Part shown: positions 8,824-18,065 of the stretch, one piece after another
Layout: every line of letters starts with the position of its first letter
Numbering within the stretch: the stretch's first letter is position 1
DNA from: Candidatus Aalborgiella aggregata
GTDB lineage: Bacteria > Pseudomonadota > Gammaproteobacteria > Burkholderiales > Burkholderiaceae_C
DNA: 64,000 nt
Reading direction: 5' to 3'
Assembly: GCA_016705065.1 (NCBI GenBank)
Contig: JADIYY010000003.1
Coordinates: 434,001 to 498,000 of the forward strand
Translations under genes and position numbers: made by a program
Notes under the pieces: model-generated
The model's database searches: none
Told to the model about the DNA's origin: nothing
What the model saw: the letters and a program-made list of their open reading frames with translations, nothing else

Positions 8824-8824
8824 T

Positions 8825-10321
8825 TCACGCGCCCTCCACTAAAGTCGGCGGTATGCGTGAATGAAAATCGGTTGCCTGCTGCAAGCGGTGCGCCATGTTG
8901 AGCAGCTTGGCTTCTGAAAAATAATTACCAATCAGTTGCAGGCCGACGGGCATTTTGGCTTCGCCAAACCCTGCCGGCACGCTCATGCCAGGCAAGCCAG
9001 CCAGTGATGCGGGCAAGGTGAAAATATCGGCCAAATAGTTGGCGACCGGGTCGTCGGACTTTTCGCCCAATTTCCACGCCACGGTGGGGGCCACGGGGCC
9101 GGCAATGACGTCGCATGCTTTGAAAGCTTGCTGGAAATCATCGGCAATCATGCGGCGAATTTTTTGCGCTTGCAAGTAATAAGCATCGTAATAGCCGTGG
9201 CTTAACACGTAGGTGCCAATCATGATGCGGCGTTTGACCTCGTCGCCAAAACCTTGGTCGCGGGTCTTTTTGTACATGTCGGTCAGGTCGGCATAGTTTT
9301 TGGCGCGGTGGCCAAATTTCACACCGTCAAAACGGCTCAAATTGCTGGAAGCTTCGGCCGGCGCAATGATGTAGTACACGGGAATCGACAACTCGGTGCG
9401 CGGCAGTGTGATGGGCACAAGTTTGGCTCCCAGCTTTTCAAATTCTTTCAGTGCGGCATCGACAGCGGTACGCACATCGGGCGCTAAACCTTCGCCAAAA
9501 AATTCTTTAGGAATACCAATACGCAAGCCTTCAATGCTGTCGTTCAAGTTGCGCGTGTAGTCTTCGGCTGGCATGTCCAGCGAGGTCGAGTCGCGGTCCA
9601 AATCGGGTCCACACATGGCAGACAAGAGCAAGGCGCAATCTTCAGCGGTGCGTGCCATGGGGCCGGCTTGGTCCAAGCTGGAGGCAAACGCCACCATGCC
9701 ATAGCGCGATGCGCGGCCATACGTGGGTTTGATGCCGGTGATGCCGCAAAACGCGGCGGGTTGGCGAATTGAGCCGCCGGTGTCCGTACCCGTTGCCGCA
9801 GGGGTGAGTCGTGCCGCCACTGCCGCAGCACTGCCACCCGACGAACCGCCAGGAATGCGACTGTGATCCCATGGGTTCAAGACGTTTTTGTATGCTGAGT
9901 TTTCATTGCTGGAACCCATGGCAAACTCGTCGCAATTTAGTTTTCCCAATGAAATCATGCCTGATGCGGCGAGTTTGTTGCCTACAGTGCTATCAAAAGA
10001 GGAGTAATAGCCGTCCAACATTTTGGAGCCGGCGGTGCTGGGAAAGTCTTTGGTGACAAAAATATCCTTGTGCGCAAAGGGCACGCCGGTGAGTGCGCCA
10101 CCTGCGTTTTTGCCCAGCAATTCGTCAGCAGCGCGCGCTTGTGCCAAGCTGAACTCGTCGTTGAACGCCAAGTACGCGCCAAGATTGTCGGCCGCGTGAG
10201 AACGGGTTAAAAAATGCTGGGTAACTTCAAGGGCAGAGAGCTCTTTGGCGCGCAGTTTGCTGGCCAATTGCGCCACCGTGAAATCGTGAATATGAGAGGA
10301 TTGGGGAGAAGTGCTGGACAT
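8825..10321 (-). CDS. gatA: Asp-tRNA(Asn)/Glu-tRNA(Gln) amidotransferase subunit A
   Basis: GatA is the glutaminase/amidase subunit that frees ammonia from glutamine and passes it to GatB. The amidase-signature triad is complete: K85 in PFAHKDIF, S160 in PGGSSGGS and the nucleophile S184 in TGGSIRQP, with the same 75- and 24-residue spacings as characterised GatA enzymes. Length 498 residues is normal. It starts 32 bases after gatC and stops one base before gatB, in one operon. Confidence 0.98.
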   Translation of the reverse strand: MSSTSPQSSHIHDFTVAQLASKLRAKELSALEVTQHFLTRSHAADNLGAYLAFNDEFSLAQARAADELLGKNAGGALTGVPFAHKDIFVTKDFPSTAGSKMLDGYYSSFDSTVGNKLAASGMISLGKLNCDEFAMGSSNENSAYKNVLNPWDHSRIPGGSSGGSAAAVAARLTPAATGTDTGGSIRQPAAFCGITGIKPTYGRASRYGMVAFASSLDQAGPMARTAEDCALLLSAMCGPDLDRDSTSLDMPAEDYTRNLNDSIEGLRIGIPKEFFGEGLAPDVRTAVDAALKEFEKLGAKLVPITLPRTELSIPVYYIIAPAEASSNLSRFDGVKFGHRAKNYADLTDMYKKTRDQGFGDEVKRRIMIGTYVLSHGYYDAYYLQAQKIRRMIADDFQQAFKACDVIAGPVAPTVAWKLGEKSDDPVANYLADIFTLPASLAGLPGMSVPAGFGEAKMPVGLQLIGNYFSEAKLLNMAHRLQQATDFHSRIPPTLVEGA

Positions 10322-10353
10322 GGGGAAGACTCTACGTTGGCTGATTCGATCGC

Positions 10354-10653
10354 TTATTCAATCACTTTGGGCACCAAAAACAGCCCGTTTTCAATGGCAG
10401 GTGCGCTCTTTTGGTTGGCTTGGCGCTGATTCGGCTCGCTGGCGATATCGTCACGCAGGCGCAAGGCGACTTCTTGGATCGCCTCAATCGGGTGCGCCAG
10501 GGGTTGAATGCCCGTGGTGTCTACCGCGCGCATTTTTTCAACAATGTCGAAAAACGCATTGGTTTGCACCAAGATGCGAGCGCTCTCGTCCTCACTGAGA
10601 TCGAGTCGCGCTAAATTGGCAATTCGGGCAATATCTTGGGGGCTTAATGACAT
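10354..10653 (-). CDS. gatC: Asp-tRNA(Asn)/Glu-tRNA(Gln) amidotransferase subunit C
   Basis: GatC is the small stabilising subunit that wraps around GatA and GatB. The 99-residue protein shows the family start IARIANLARLDLSEDES and the conserved DTTGIQPLAHP stretch (about 44-54). It is the first gene of the operon. A clear Shine-Dalgarno sequence is not visible before the ATG. It diverges from mreB across a 241-base gap. Confidence 0.95.
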   Translation of the reverse strand: MSLSPQDIARIANLARLDLSEDESARILVQTNAFFDIVEKMRAVDTTGIQPLAHPIEAIQEVALRLRDDIASEPNQRQANQKSAPAIENGLFLVPKVIE

Positions 10654-10796
10654 ATTAAGGACAAATTAAAAGTAGCTAAAAGCAGCACTGGCTGAGCAAT
10701 AAAATTACGCAAATCAGAGCTAAAAATGGGTATTTATACCTAGAGATACGGTATTATCGTGCGTTTGGTATCGAGTTTGCGCGAACAGTGGCTTTT

Positions 10797-10825
10797 TTGA
10801 AGCCGTCATGCCCTGCTGGTATACA
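10797..10825 (+). promoter_or_regulatory. Predicted sigma70 promoter of mreB
   Basis: TTGAAG (10797-10802) and TATACA (10820-10825) are separated by exactly 17 bases, with a TGG just before the -10 as in extended -10 promoters. Transcription would begin near 10832, giving a leader of about 63 bases before the mreB ATG at 10895. Prediction from consensus only. Confidence 0.65.
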
Positions 10826-10894
10826 GATTATTCAATATTTTTCAAGCGATGGTGCGCAACAATTGTCGCCATGCTTTTCTAGGAATTCATTATT

Positions 10895-11938
10895 ATGTTC
10901 GGATCTTTTCGTCGCTACTTTGCGACCGACTTGGCTATCGATTTAGGTACAGCCAACACCCTGATAGTTGCTCGTGATAAAGGCATTGTGCTGGACGAGC
11001 CCTCCGTCGTCGCCATTCGCCATGAAGGTGGCCCACACGGTAAAAAAGTGATTCAAGCGGTTGGTAAAGAAGCAAAGGCCATGTTGGGTAAAGTGCCTGG
11101 CAACATCGAAGCCATTCGCCCCATGAAAGACGGTGTGATTGCTGATTTTGTCATCACCGAACAGATGATCAAGCAGTTCATCAAAATGGTGCACCCACGC
11201 AGCTTTTTCACACCCAGCCCACGCATCATCATTTGTGTGCCTTGCGGTTCAACGCAAGTAGAACGTCGTGCTATCAAAGATGCAGCAGAGGCAGCCGGTG
11301 CGTCCACCGTGTATTTGATTGAAGAACCGATGGCTGCAGCTATTGGTGCAGGCTTGCCGGTGTCTGATGCCAGCGGTTCGATGGTGGTGGACATTGGTGG
11401 CGGTACCACCGAAGTCGGCGTGATTTCCTTGGGCGGCATGGTCTACAAAGGCAGCGTACGCGTCGGTGGCGACAAGTTTGACGAAGCCATCATCAACTAC
11501 ATTCGCCGCAACTACGGCATGTTGATTGGCGAGCCCACTGCTGAGAACATCAAAAAGACCATTGGTTCAGCCTTCCCTGGTAGCGAAGTGCGCGAGATGG
11601 AAGTGCGAGGCCGCAACTTGGCCGAAGGCGTGCCACGCAGTTTCACCATCTCCAGCAACGAAGTTTTAGAAGCATTAACAGACCCGCTGAATAACATTGT
11701 TTCAGCTATCAAAACGGCTCTCGAACAAACACCACCCGAACTCGGTGCCGACATTGCAGAGCGCGGCATGATGTTGACAGGCGGTGGTGCCTTGTTACGC
11801 GACTTGAACCGCTTGCTGTCAGAAGAAACAGGCTTGCCCGTATTTGTGGCTGAAGACCCATTAACCTGCGTGGTGCGTGGCTGTGGCATGGCTTTGGATC
11901 GCATGGACCGCACAGGTAATTTGTTCACGTCTGAATAA
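10895..11938 (+). CDS. mreB: Rod shape-determining protein MreB
   Basis: MreB is the bacterial actin that forms membrane-bound filaments and directs lateral wall synthesis in rod-shaped cells. The 347-residue protein starts MFGSFRRYF, has the actin phosphate-1 loop DLGTANTLI (about 16-24), the phosphate-2 loop VDIGGGTTEV (about 167-176) and the adenosine motif MMLTGGGALLRDL (about 291-303). It heads the mreB-mreC-mreD-mrdA operon and has its own upstream promoter. Confidence 0.98.
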   Translation: MFGSFRRYFATDLAIDLGTANTLIVARDKGIVLDEPSVVAIRHEGGPHGKKVIQAVGKEAKAMLGKVPGNIEAIRPMKDGVIADFVITEQMIKQFIKMVHPRSFFTPSPRIIICVPCGSTQVERRAIKDAAEAAGASTVYLIEEPMAAAIGAGLPVSDASGSMVVDIGGGTTEVGVISLGGMVYKGSVRVGGDKFDEAIINYIRRNYGMLIGEPTAENIKKTIGSAFPGSEVREMEVRGRNLAEGVPRSFTISSNEVLEALTDPLNNIVSAIKTALEQTPPELGADIAERGMMLTGGGALLRDLNRLLSEETGLPVFVAEDPLTCVVRGCGMALDRMDRTGNLFTSE

Positions 11939-11964
11939 CCCGCACAACATGCTGGTGTAACGCT

Positions 11965-12885
11965 ATGCCACTTGGCACACTCGACAGGACACCGCCTTCC
12001 CTTTTCAAACAAGGGCCGTCGTTGCTGTCGCAATTCGTGTTCTTCACGTGCTTGTCGCTTTTTTTAATGTTTGCAGACACGCGCTTTGAGATTGCAAAAA
12101 CACTGCGCGCCAGTATTGCAACGGTGCTGGCACCTGTTAACCGAGTGTTGTCCATGCCAGGATCATTTGTGAACAATGCAGCGATTTATTTTGAATCACA
12201 AGCGGCGCTCAAAGAATCAGAACAAGCATTGAAGCAAAAATTGTTGCTGCAATCACAACGGGCCAGCCAGGTGGAGGTGCTTGGTTCTGAAAATGCCCAC
12301 TTGCGTAAATTGCTGAAATTGCAATCCAATTTAGCAACACCATCGCAAGCGGCGCAGGTGCTGTACGCGGTCAGCGACCCTTATGCACGCAAGGTGGTGA
12401 TAGACAAAGGCAGCAACAGCAACATTGCTTTGGGTTCTCCTGTGATGGATGCCGAGGGCATCATTGGTCAAGTGGTGCGCGTGTACCCACTCTACAGCGA
12501 AGTGGCTTTGTTGATAGACAACGAACAAGCCACACCTGTTTTGAATGTGCGCACAGGCATACGCAGTGTGATGTACGGTCGACCTGGTGCCAACACTGAC
12601 ACCTTGGAACTGCGTTTTGTATCGGGAACGGCAGATGTTCAAGTTGGAGATGAGCTCACCACCAGTGGCATGGACGGTGTCTACCCCGCAGGATTGGCCG
12701 TTGCCAAAATTGACAAAGTGGAGCGGCGCACCGATTCGGCGTTTGCAAAAATCACCTGCCAAGCCAAAGCCAATTTGGGTAATGTCAAGCATGTCATGGT
12801 GCTGCAGCCCACGACCAGCATTATTCCCAACATCATGCACGATGCAAGCCAAGGTGCGGACAGTAAAAAAGGAGCTAAAAAATGA
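11965..12885 (+). CDS. mreC: Rod shape-determining protein MreC
   Basis: MreC is the periplasmic scaffold of the elongation machinery and binds PBP2. The 306-residue protein has a short cytoplasmic N-terminus, one membrane helix (about 22-42), a coiled coil (about 70-120) and two beta domains ending with the block VKHVMVLQPTT. An N-terminal RTPPSLFKQGPS stretch is typical of proteobacterial MreC. It follows mreB by 26 bases and overlaps the mreD start by 4 bases. Confidence 0.95.
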   Translation: MPLGTLDRTPPSLFKQGPSLLSQFVFFTCLSLFLMFADTRFEIAKTLRASIATVLAPVNRVLSMPGSFVNNAAIYFESQAALKESEQALKQKLLLQSQRASQVEVLGSENAHLRKLLKLQSNLATPSQAAQVLYAVSDPYARKVVIDKGSNSNIALGSPVMDAEGIIGQVVRVYPLYSEVALLIDNEQATPVLNVRTGIRSVMYGRPGANTDTLELRFVSGTADVQVGDELTTSGMDGVYPAGLAVAKIDKVERRTDSAFAKITCQAKANLGNVKHVMVLQPTTSIIPNIMHDASQGADSKKGAKK

Positions 12886-13403
12886 TCATGCCGCGTGGCC
12901 AAGAGCAGTTGCTGTTGCCAGTCAGTGGCTGGTTTTTGTGGGGCAGTTTGCTAACGGCTTTGATATTGAACATGCTGCCTGTTGGACCTGTAACTTGGTT
13001 GCCAGATTGGGTGGCGTTGTTCTTGGCATTTTGGGCCATGCACCAACCACAAAAAGTGGGCTTGGGCGTTGCGTTGATTTTTGGTTTGTTGGTTGATGTG
13101 CAGCAAGCCTCATTACTCGGACAACATGCCTTGGTCTATTGTTGCTTGGTTCTGGCTGTGTTGCTGCTCAGGCGCAGACTGGTTTGGTATTCACTCGTTT
13201 CGCAAGCCACGCAGTTGCTGCCCTTGTTTGTGCTGGCGCATGTGTTCTTGATGCTGATGCAATTGCTCAGTGGCGCCCCCTTTCCTGGCTACACCTTGAT
13301 TTTGGCACCATTGCTTGAAGCGGTGGTATGGCCCATCATTAGCATAGTGTTGTTGGCACCACAACGGCGTACGCCCGAACGCGATGTCACGCGCCCGCTT
13401 TGA
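12882..13403 (+). CDS. mreD: Rod shape-determining protein MreD
   Basis: MreD is the integral inner-membrane partner of MreC. The 173-residue protein is mostly hydrophobic with about five membrane helices, and carries the family-type GLGVALIFGLLVDVQQASLLGQHAL region (given here as separate parts GLLVDVQQ and LLGQHAL). The ATG lies inside the last codons of mreC (ATGA overlap), indicating coupled translation. An 18-base gap leads to mrdA. Confidence 0.92.
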   Translation: MIMPRGQEQLLLPVSGWFLWGSLLTALILNMLPVGPVTWLPDWVALFLAFWAMHQPQKVGLGVALIFGLLVDVQQASLLGQHALVYCCLVLAVLLLRRRLVWYSLVSQATQLLPLFVLAHVFLMLMQLLSGAPFPGYTLILAPLLEAVVWPIISIVLLAPQRRTPERDVTRPL

Positions 13404-13421
13404 CCGATTCGAACAAGTGGC

Positions 13422-15509
13422 ATGGCAGAGTTAAGAAATCTACAGGCAGATCTGGCGCAATTTAGAAAGCGCGTATTGGTTGCCGGCGCAGTGGTGCTGT
13501 TGGCGTTTTTGCTCCTGGGCATGCGCTTGATGTACTTGCAAATCTACCGACACGACGATTTGTTGGAGCAGGCCGATAACAACCGCACCACAGCAGTTCC
13601 AACCCCACCAAATCGGGGACAAATTTTGGACAGGAATGGCGTTGTGCTGGCCACCAACTACGCTGCCTACACGCTGGAAATCACACCGAGTAAAGCAGGG
13701 AATTTAGAAACAGTCATTGAGGATCTGGGAAAAATCATCGACATCTCCGCTCGTGATCGCAAGCAATTCAAAAAACTCCGCGAAGAATCCAAAGGTCTTG
13801 ATTCCTTGCCCATACGCACGCGCTTAACCGACGCTGAAGTCGCCTTGTTCTCCGCGCAACGTTTTCGTTTTCCGGGCGTTGAGGTGAAAGCCCGCTTGTA
13901 CCGCGACTACCCATTTGGTGAAATCGCCAGCCATGTCATTGGCTATATCGGGCGCATCAACCAAGCCGATAAAGAGCGACTGGAAGAATCAGAAGAAGAG
14001 GGCAACTACCGCGGTACGGATTACATTGGGAAACTGGGTGTGGAGCAAAGCTTCGAGAAGCAGTTGCATGGCATCACGGGTGTGGAAGATGTGGAAACTT
14101 CGGCAGGTGGCCGTGCGGTGCGCAAATTAGCCAGCAGCCCCGCCACAGCGGGTGATAGCATCATGTTGTCGATCGACATCAAGCTGCAGCAAATGATTGA
14201 AGAAATGTTTGGTAACCGGCGTGGCGCGGTAGTGGCTTTGGATCCCAAAACGGGCGAGGTGTTGGCCTTTGTCAGCAAACCCACGTTTGATCCGAATTTA
14301 TTTGTTGATGGCATTGATTTTGACAGCTGGAAAGAGCTCAGTGAATCGATCGACAAGCCTTTGTTAAACCGTGCTCTGCGCGGCACTTATCCACCTGGTT
14401 CTACCTACAAACCTTTCATGGCCATGGCGGCTTTGCAAAATGGCAAACGCTCGCCCAGTACGGTGATCAACGATGCTGGCTCATGGACTTTTGGTGGTCA
14501 CACATTCCGTAGCCATGGCGATGGTGGTTTGGGTGGCGTTGACATGTACCGCAGCATTGTGAAGTCCAGTAATGTGTATTACTACACCTTGGCCAATGAA
14601 ATGGGTGTGGACATGATGCACGATTTCATGAAACCCTTGGGCTTTGGCCAACTCACTGGCATCGACATCAATGGCGAAGTTCGCGGTGTGTTACCCAGCC
14701 AAGAATGGAAACGCAACGCCTATAAAAAACCTGAGCAAAAGAAGTGGTACGCGGGTGAAACGATTTCGCTGGGTATCGGGCAAGGCTACAACAATTTCAC
14801 CATGCTGCAATTGGCACAAGCCACTGCCACACTCGTCAATGGCGGCTACAAATACAAACCCAAACTCATTGTGGCGGTGCAAGACGCGGTCACGCGAACC
14901 AAACAGGCAGTGGCCGGTAGCCCGCCTGAAAATTTAGGTTTCTTGCCTGAGAATGTAGAGATTGTGAAACGTGCGATGGTCGGTGTCACACAAGAAGGTA
15001 CATCGGTGCGTTCGTTTGCAGGTGCTCAATATTTGAGTGGCGGCAAAACCGGCACAGCGCAAGCGGTGACGATAGGAAAGGGTGAAAAATACAACGCCAG
15101 TCGGCTTGAAGAACATCAACGCGACCACGCTTTGTACATCGCATTTGCGCCGGCGGAAGATCCCAAGATTGCGCTGGCGGTGGTGGTTGAAAATGCGGGT
15201 TTTGGTTCAGACAGCGCCGCCCCCATCACGCGCCGCATTTTTGATTACGTGTTGCTGAACCAATACCCCAGCATCGAAGACATGGCCGCATTGAAGCAAG
15301 GCAAAGCAGGCGCGCCAATTGGCAAACCCAGAATTGCATCTGAAGTGCCATTGAATTTGAATTCGAAATCCACAGCGACTTCTGGTGTAGCAGTCAGCGC
15401 AACTACAGCAGCAAGCGCTACAGTTGCAGCAACGGCTACGCCCGCTGCAACACCCACAGCTACAAACATCCTTGCTCCTGTTACGCCCACAGCTCAGCCG
15501 ATAAGATAA
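13422..15509 (+). CDS. mrdA: Penicillin-binding protein 2 (elongation transpeptidase)
   Basis: PBP2 is the monofunctional class B transpeptidase that crosslinks side-wall peptidoglycan. The 695-residue protein has one N-terminal membrane helix (about 18-38), the pedestal motif RGQILDRNG (about 65-73), and the transpeptidase motifs S327-T-Y-K330, SSN (about 381-383) and KTGTAQ (about 540-545). The last 60 or so residues form an Ala/Thr/Pro-rich tail of low complexity that lies beyond the catalytic domain. rodA, the usual next gene, is absent; repeat R3 begins 5 bases after the stop and a convergent exporter gene follows. Confidence 0.97.
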   Translation: MAELRNLQADLAQFRKRVLVAGAVVLLAFLLLGMRLMYLQIYRHDDLLEQADNNRTTAVPTPPNRGQILDRNGVVLATNYAAYTLEITPSKAGNLETVIEDLGKIIDISARDRKQFKKLREESKGLDSLPIRTRLTDAEVALFSAQRFRFPGVEVKARLYRDYPFGEIASHVIGYIGRINQADKERLEESEEEGNYRGTDYIGKLGVEQSFEKQLHGITGVEDVETSAGGRAVRKLASSPATAGDSIMLSIDIKLQQMIEEMFGNRRGAVVALDPKTGEVLAFVSKPTFDPNLFVDGIDFDSWKELSESIDKPLLNRALRGTYPPGSTYKPFMAMAALQNGKRSPSTVINDAGSWTFGGHTFRSHGDGGLGGVDMYRSIVKSSNVYYYTLANEMGVDMMHDFMKPLGFGQLTGIDINGEVRGVLPSQEWKRNAYKKPEQKKWYAGETISLGIGQGYNNFTMLQLAQATATLVNGGYKYKPKLIVAVQDAVTRTKQAVAGSPPENLGFLPENVEIVKRAMVGVTQEGTSVRSFAGAQYLSGGKTGTAQAVTIGKGEKYNASRLEEHQRDHALYIAFAPAEDPKIALAVVVENAGFGSDSAAPITRRIFDYVLLNQYPSIEDMAALKQGKAGAPIGKPRIASEVPLNLNSKSTATSGVAVSATTAASATVAATATPAATPTATNILAPVTPTAQPIR

Positions 15510-15514
15510 TGGAC

Positions 15515-15569
15515 TTTTTGGCCTCTAGCCGGCGTATTGATTGCCTAATATGCTATTAATAAGATAGCA
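15515..15569 (+). repeat. Gene-end repeat, copy R3
   Basis: A close match to the consensus (T5-GGCCTCTAGCCGGCG, TTGCCTA, TGCTAT...ATAGCA). It fills almost the entire gap between the convergent mrdA and exporter genes: it starts 5 bases after one stop and its last base touches the stop codon of the other. Confidence 0.9.
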
Positions 15570-16328
15570 TTACTTTAAAAATGCATCGTAGCTGGTTTTG
15601 CAGATAAGTGCACTGACCACCAGCAAAAACATCACCCGCACAAAGCCCGTGCCATGTTTCAAAGCCAAGCGTGTTCCCAGCAAGCTGCCCGCAATATTGG
15701 CCAATGCCATCGGCAGCGCCAAGTGCCACCAGACATGACCTTTTAAGCTGAACAAAATCAAAGCGGCCAAATTGGTTGCGACATTAAGGAGTTTGGCAGA
15801 GGCCGATGCATTCAAAAAGTCATAACCCAGAAAACGCACCAACGCAAAAACCAAAAAGCTGCCTGTGCCCGGGCCAAAGAAACCATCATAAAAACCCAGC
15901 ACCAAGCCTATGCTGCAAATCGCCCAGATTTCATGCGCGGCTTGCAAACGCGGCGCATGGTGATGTCCCAAGTCTTTCTTGACAAAGGTGTACAGCAATA
16001 TAGCGAACAACATGAAAGGCAGGCTTTTCCGCAAAAAATCGGGCGCGAGGATGGTCACCAACCATGCACCCAAAAAAGCACCTATGAAAGCCATGAGCAC
16101 AGCTGGAAGCAAAGCCGCGTAAGGCAATTTAACGCGGCGGCTGTATTGCAAACTTGCGAACAGCGAGCCCCAGATGGATGCACTCTTGTTAGTGCCAAAG
16201 AGTGTGGCGGGATGTGCAGTGGGGAACACGGCAAACAATGCGGGAACTAAGATGAGACCACCCCCGCCCACAATGGCATCCACAAAACCTGCAAACAAGG
16301 ACGCAAGCGTCACAATCAAAATATCCAT
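15570..16328 (-). CDS. TauE/SafE family membrane transporter
   Basis: A 252-residue protein with about eight membrane helices. The N-terminal ASLFAGFVDAIVGGGGLILVP and the middle GFYDGFFGPGTGSFL are the duplicated glycine-rich signatures of the TauE/SafE family (PF01925), which exports sulfite, sulfoacetate or related organic anions. The substrate cannot be told. The frame extends upstream to 16439, but the ATG at 16328 gives the normal family N-terminus (MDILIVTLASLF). It stands alone between mrdA and the GMC gene. Confidence 0.9.
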   Translation of the reverse strand: MDILIVTLASLFAGFVDAIVGGGGLILVPALFAVFPTAHPATLFGTNKSASIWGSLFASLQYSRRVKLPYAALLPAVLMAFIGAFLGAWLVTILAPDFLRKSLPFMLFAILLYTFVKKDLGHHHAPRLQAAHEIWAICSIGLVLGFYDGFFGPGTGSFLVFALVRFLGYDFLNASASAKLLNVATNLAALILFSLKGHVWWHLALPMALANIAGSLLGTRLALKHGTGFVRVMFLLVVSALICKTSYDAFLK

Positions 16329-16411
16329 GGGTGCTATTGTCGCAGGCAAAAAAAGCAGCGGCGCTGTTGACGTTTTGCGCTTAGATGGTTGTATAGCGCT
16401 AAGAAGGCTTG

Positions 16412-18064
16412 TTAACTTTGCGCATCGTTCGCAATCCACTCGGCTGCCTTTTCAGCCATCATCAAGGTTGGGGAGTTGGTGTTACCGCTGGTGATGAGCG
16501 GCATCACACTGGCGTCAACGACGCGCAAACCGGCGATGCCGTGCACTTTAAGGCGCGAATCGACCACTGCCATGCTGTCTTGTCGCAAACCCATTTTGGC
16601 TGTGCCTACAGGATGAAAAATGGTTGTCGCGATGTCTCCCGCCAGTTTGGCCAATTCTTCATCTGTTTGGTATTGCACACCAGGCTTGAATTCCTCAGGC
16701 TGGTACTTTGCCAACGCGCTTTGTGAAACGATGTTGCGAGTGATGCGCAAGGAGTCAGCGGCTACTTGTCTGTCTTGGGCCGTACTCAGGTAATTAGGGG
16801 CAATGGCAGGGGCGTCGGTGAACTGATTGCTCTTGATGTGCACACTGCCACGGCTGGTGGGGTTTAAATTGCACACACTGGCAGTAAAGGCGTCAAAGTT
16901 GTGCAGCGGCTCGCCAAAAGCGTCCAAGCTCAGCGGTTGTACGTGGTATTCGATGTTCGGATATGGTTGATCGGGTGTGCTGCGCGTGAACGCACCCAAT
17001 TGCGAAGGCGCCATGCTCATAGGGCCCGTTTGTTTGAACAAATATTCCAAACCAATTTTGGCTTTGCCCAACATGCTGTTGGCTTGCGTATTCAGGCTGA
17101 TGTTTTTACCATTTGGCGACTTCACCTTGTAAACGCTGCGAATTTGTAAATGGTCTTGCAGGTTTTCACCCACACCGGGCAAATCGTGTACAACATCAAT
17201 GCCTTTGCCCTGTAATACAGCGCCCGGCCCGATGCCAGACAATTGCAAAATTTGCGGTGAGCCGATGCTACCGGCGCATAAAATGACCTCGCCACGGCAT
17301 TGCACTGTCACCAGCTCGCTGCCATTCCAGACCTGTACGCCTGTGCAGCGTTGTTGCGTACCATCTGCACCGGTTTGCGTTTCAAGCACCAACTTAGCAA
17401 CTTGTGTTCCGGTCCACATCTCAAAATTTGGGCGAGCATTGCACGTGGGACGTAGAAATGCTTTAGCGGTGTTCCAGCGCCAGCCATTCCTTTGATTGAC
17501 TTCAAAGTAGCCAACGCCTTCGTTGTCACCTCGGTTGAAATCGTCTGTGGCGGGGATGCCCGCTTGCTGGGCTGCTTGCGAAAAAGCATCCAAGATGTCC
17601 CAACGCAAACGCTGCTTTTCAATGCGCCATTCACCACCCGCACCATGCAATGCATCGCTTCCTTTGTAGTGGTCTTCGTGTCGTTTGAAATACGGCAAAG
17701 CCTGGTTCCACGACCATGTGTCATCCCCTGTCAATTTCGCCCATTGGTCATAATCACGCGCTTGGCCGCGCATGTAAATCATGCCGTTGATGCTGCTGCT
17801 ACCGCCCAGCACTTTTCCGCGTGGATAGCGCAGGCGGCGGCCATTTAAACCAAGGTCTGGTTCAGTGTTGTAAAGCCAATCGGTGCGCGGATTGCCGATG
17901 CAATAGAGATAGCCCACAGGAATGTGAATCCAGTGGTAATCGTCTTTGCGGCCCGCTTCGATGAGCAAAACGCGCTTGGCAGCATTGGCACTTAAACGGT
18001 TGGCCAGCAGGCAGCCAGCCGTACCTGCGCCTACGATGATGTAATCAAAAATTGGTTCAGACAT
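16412..18064 (-). CDS. GMC family FAD-dependent alcohol dehydrogenase (choline dehydrogenase-like)
   Basis: A 550-residue glucose-methanol-choline oxidoreductase that oxidises an alcohol to an aldehyde with FAD. The dinucleotide-binding motif GAGTAG is at residues 12-17; the GMC signature PRGKVLGGSSSINGMIY follows (about 84-100), and the C-terminal FHPVGTAKMG holds the catalytic His, with the partner Asn in GNTNSPT. The start at 18064 was chosen over a longer frame because it places the Rossmann motif normally and comes one base after the mmsA-like stop. It resembles alkyl or aryl alcohol dehydrogenases as much as BetA, so choline is not claimed. The pair probably works as alcohol to aldehyde, then aldehyde to acyl-CoA. 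Confidence 0.9.
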   Translation of the reverse strand: MSEPIFDYIIVGAGTAGCLLANRLSANAAKRVLLIEAGRKDDYHWIHIPVGYLYCIGNPRTDWLYNTEPDLGLNGRRLRYPRGKVLGGSSSINGMIYMRGQARDYDQWAKLTGDDTWSWNQALPYFKRHEDHYKGSDALHGAGGEWRIEKQRLRWDILDAFSQAAQQAGIPATDDFNRGDNEGVGYFEVNQRNGWRWNTAKAFLRPTCNARPNFEMWTGTQVAKLVLETQTGADGTQQRCTGVQVWNGSELVTVQCRGEVILCAGSIGSPQILQLSGIGPGAVLQGKGIDVVHDLPGVGENLQDHLQIRSVYKVKSPNGKNISLNTQANSMLGKAKIGLEYLFKQTGPMSMAPSQLGAFTRSTPDQPYPNIEYHVQPLSLDAFGEPLHNFDAFTASVCNLNPTSRGSVHIKSNQFTDAPAIAPNYLSTAQDRQVAADSLRITRNIVSQSALAKYQPEEFKPGVQYQTDEELAKLAGDIATTIFHPVGTAKMGLRQDSMAVVDSRLKVHGIAGLRVVDASVMPLITSGNTNSPTLMMAEKAAEWIANDAQS

Positions 18065-18065
18065 C

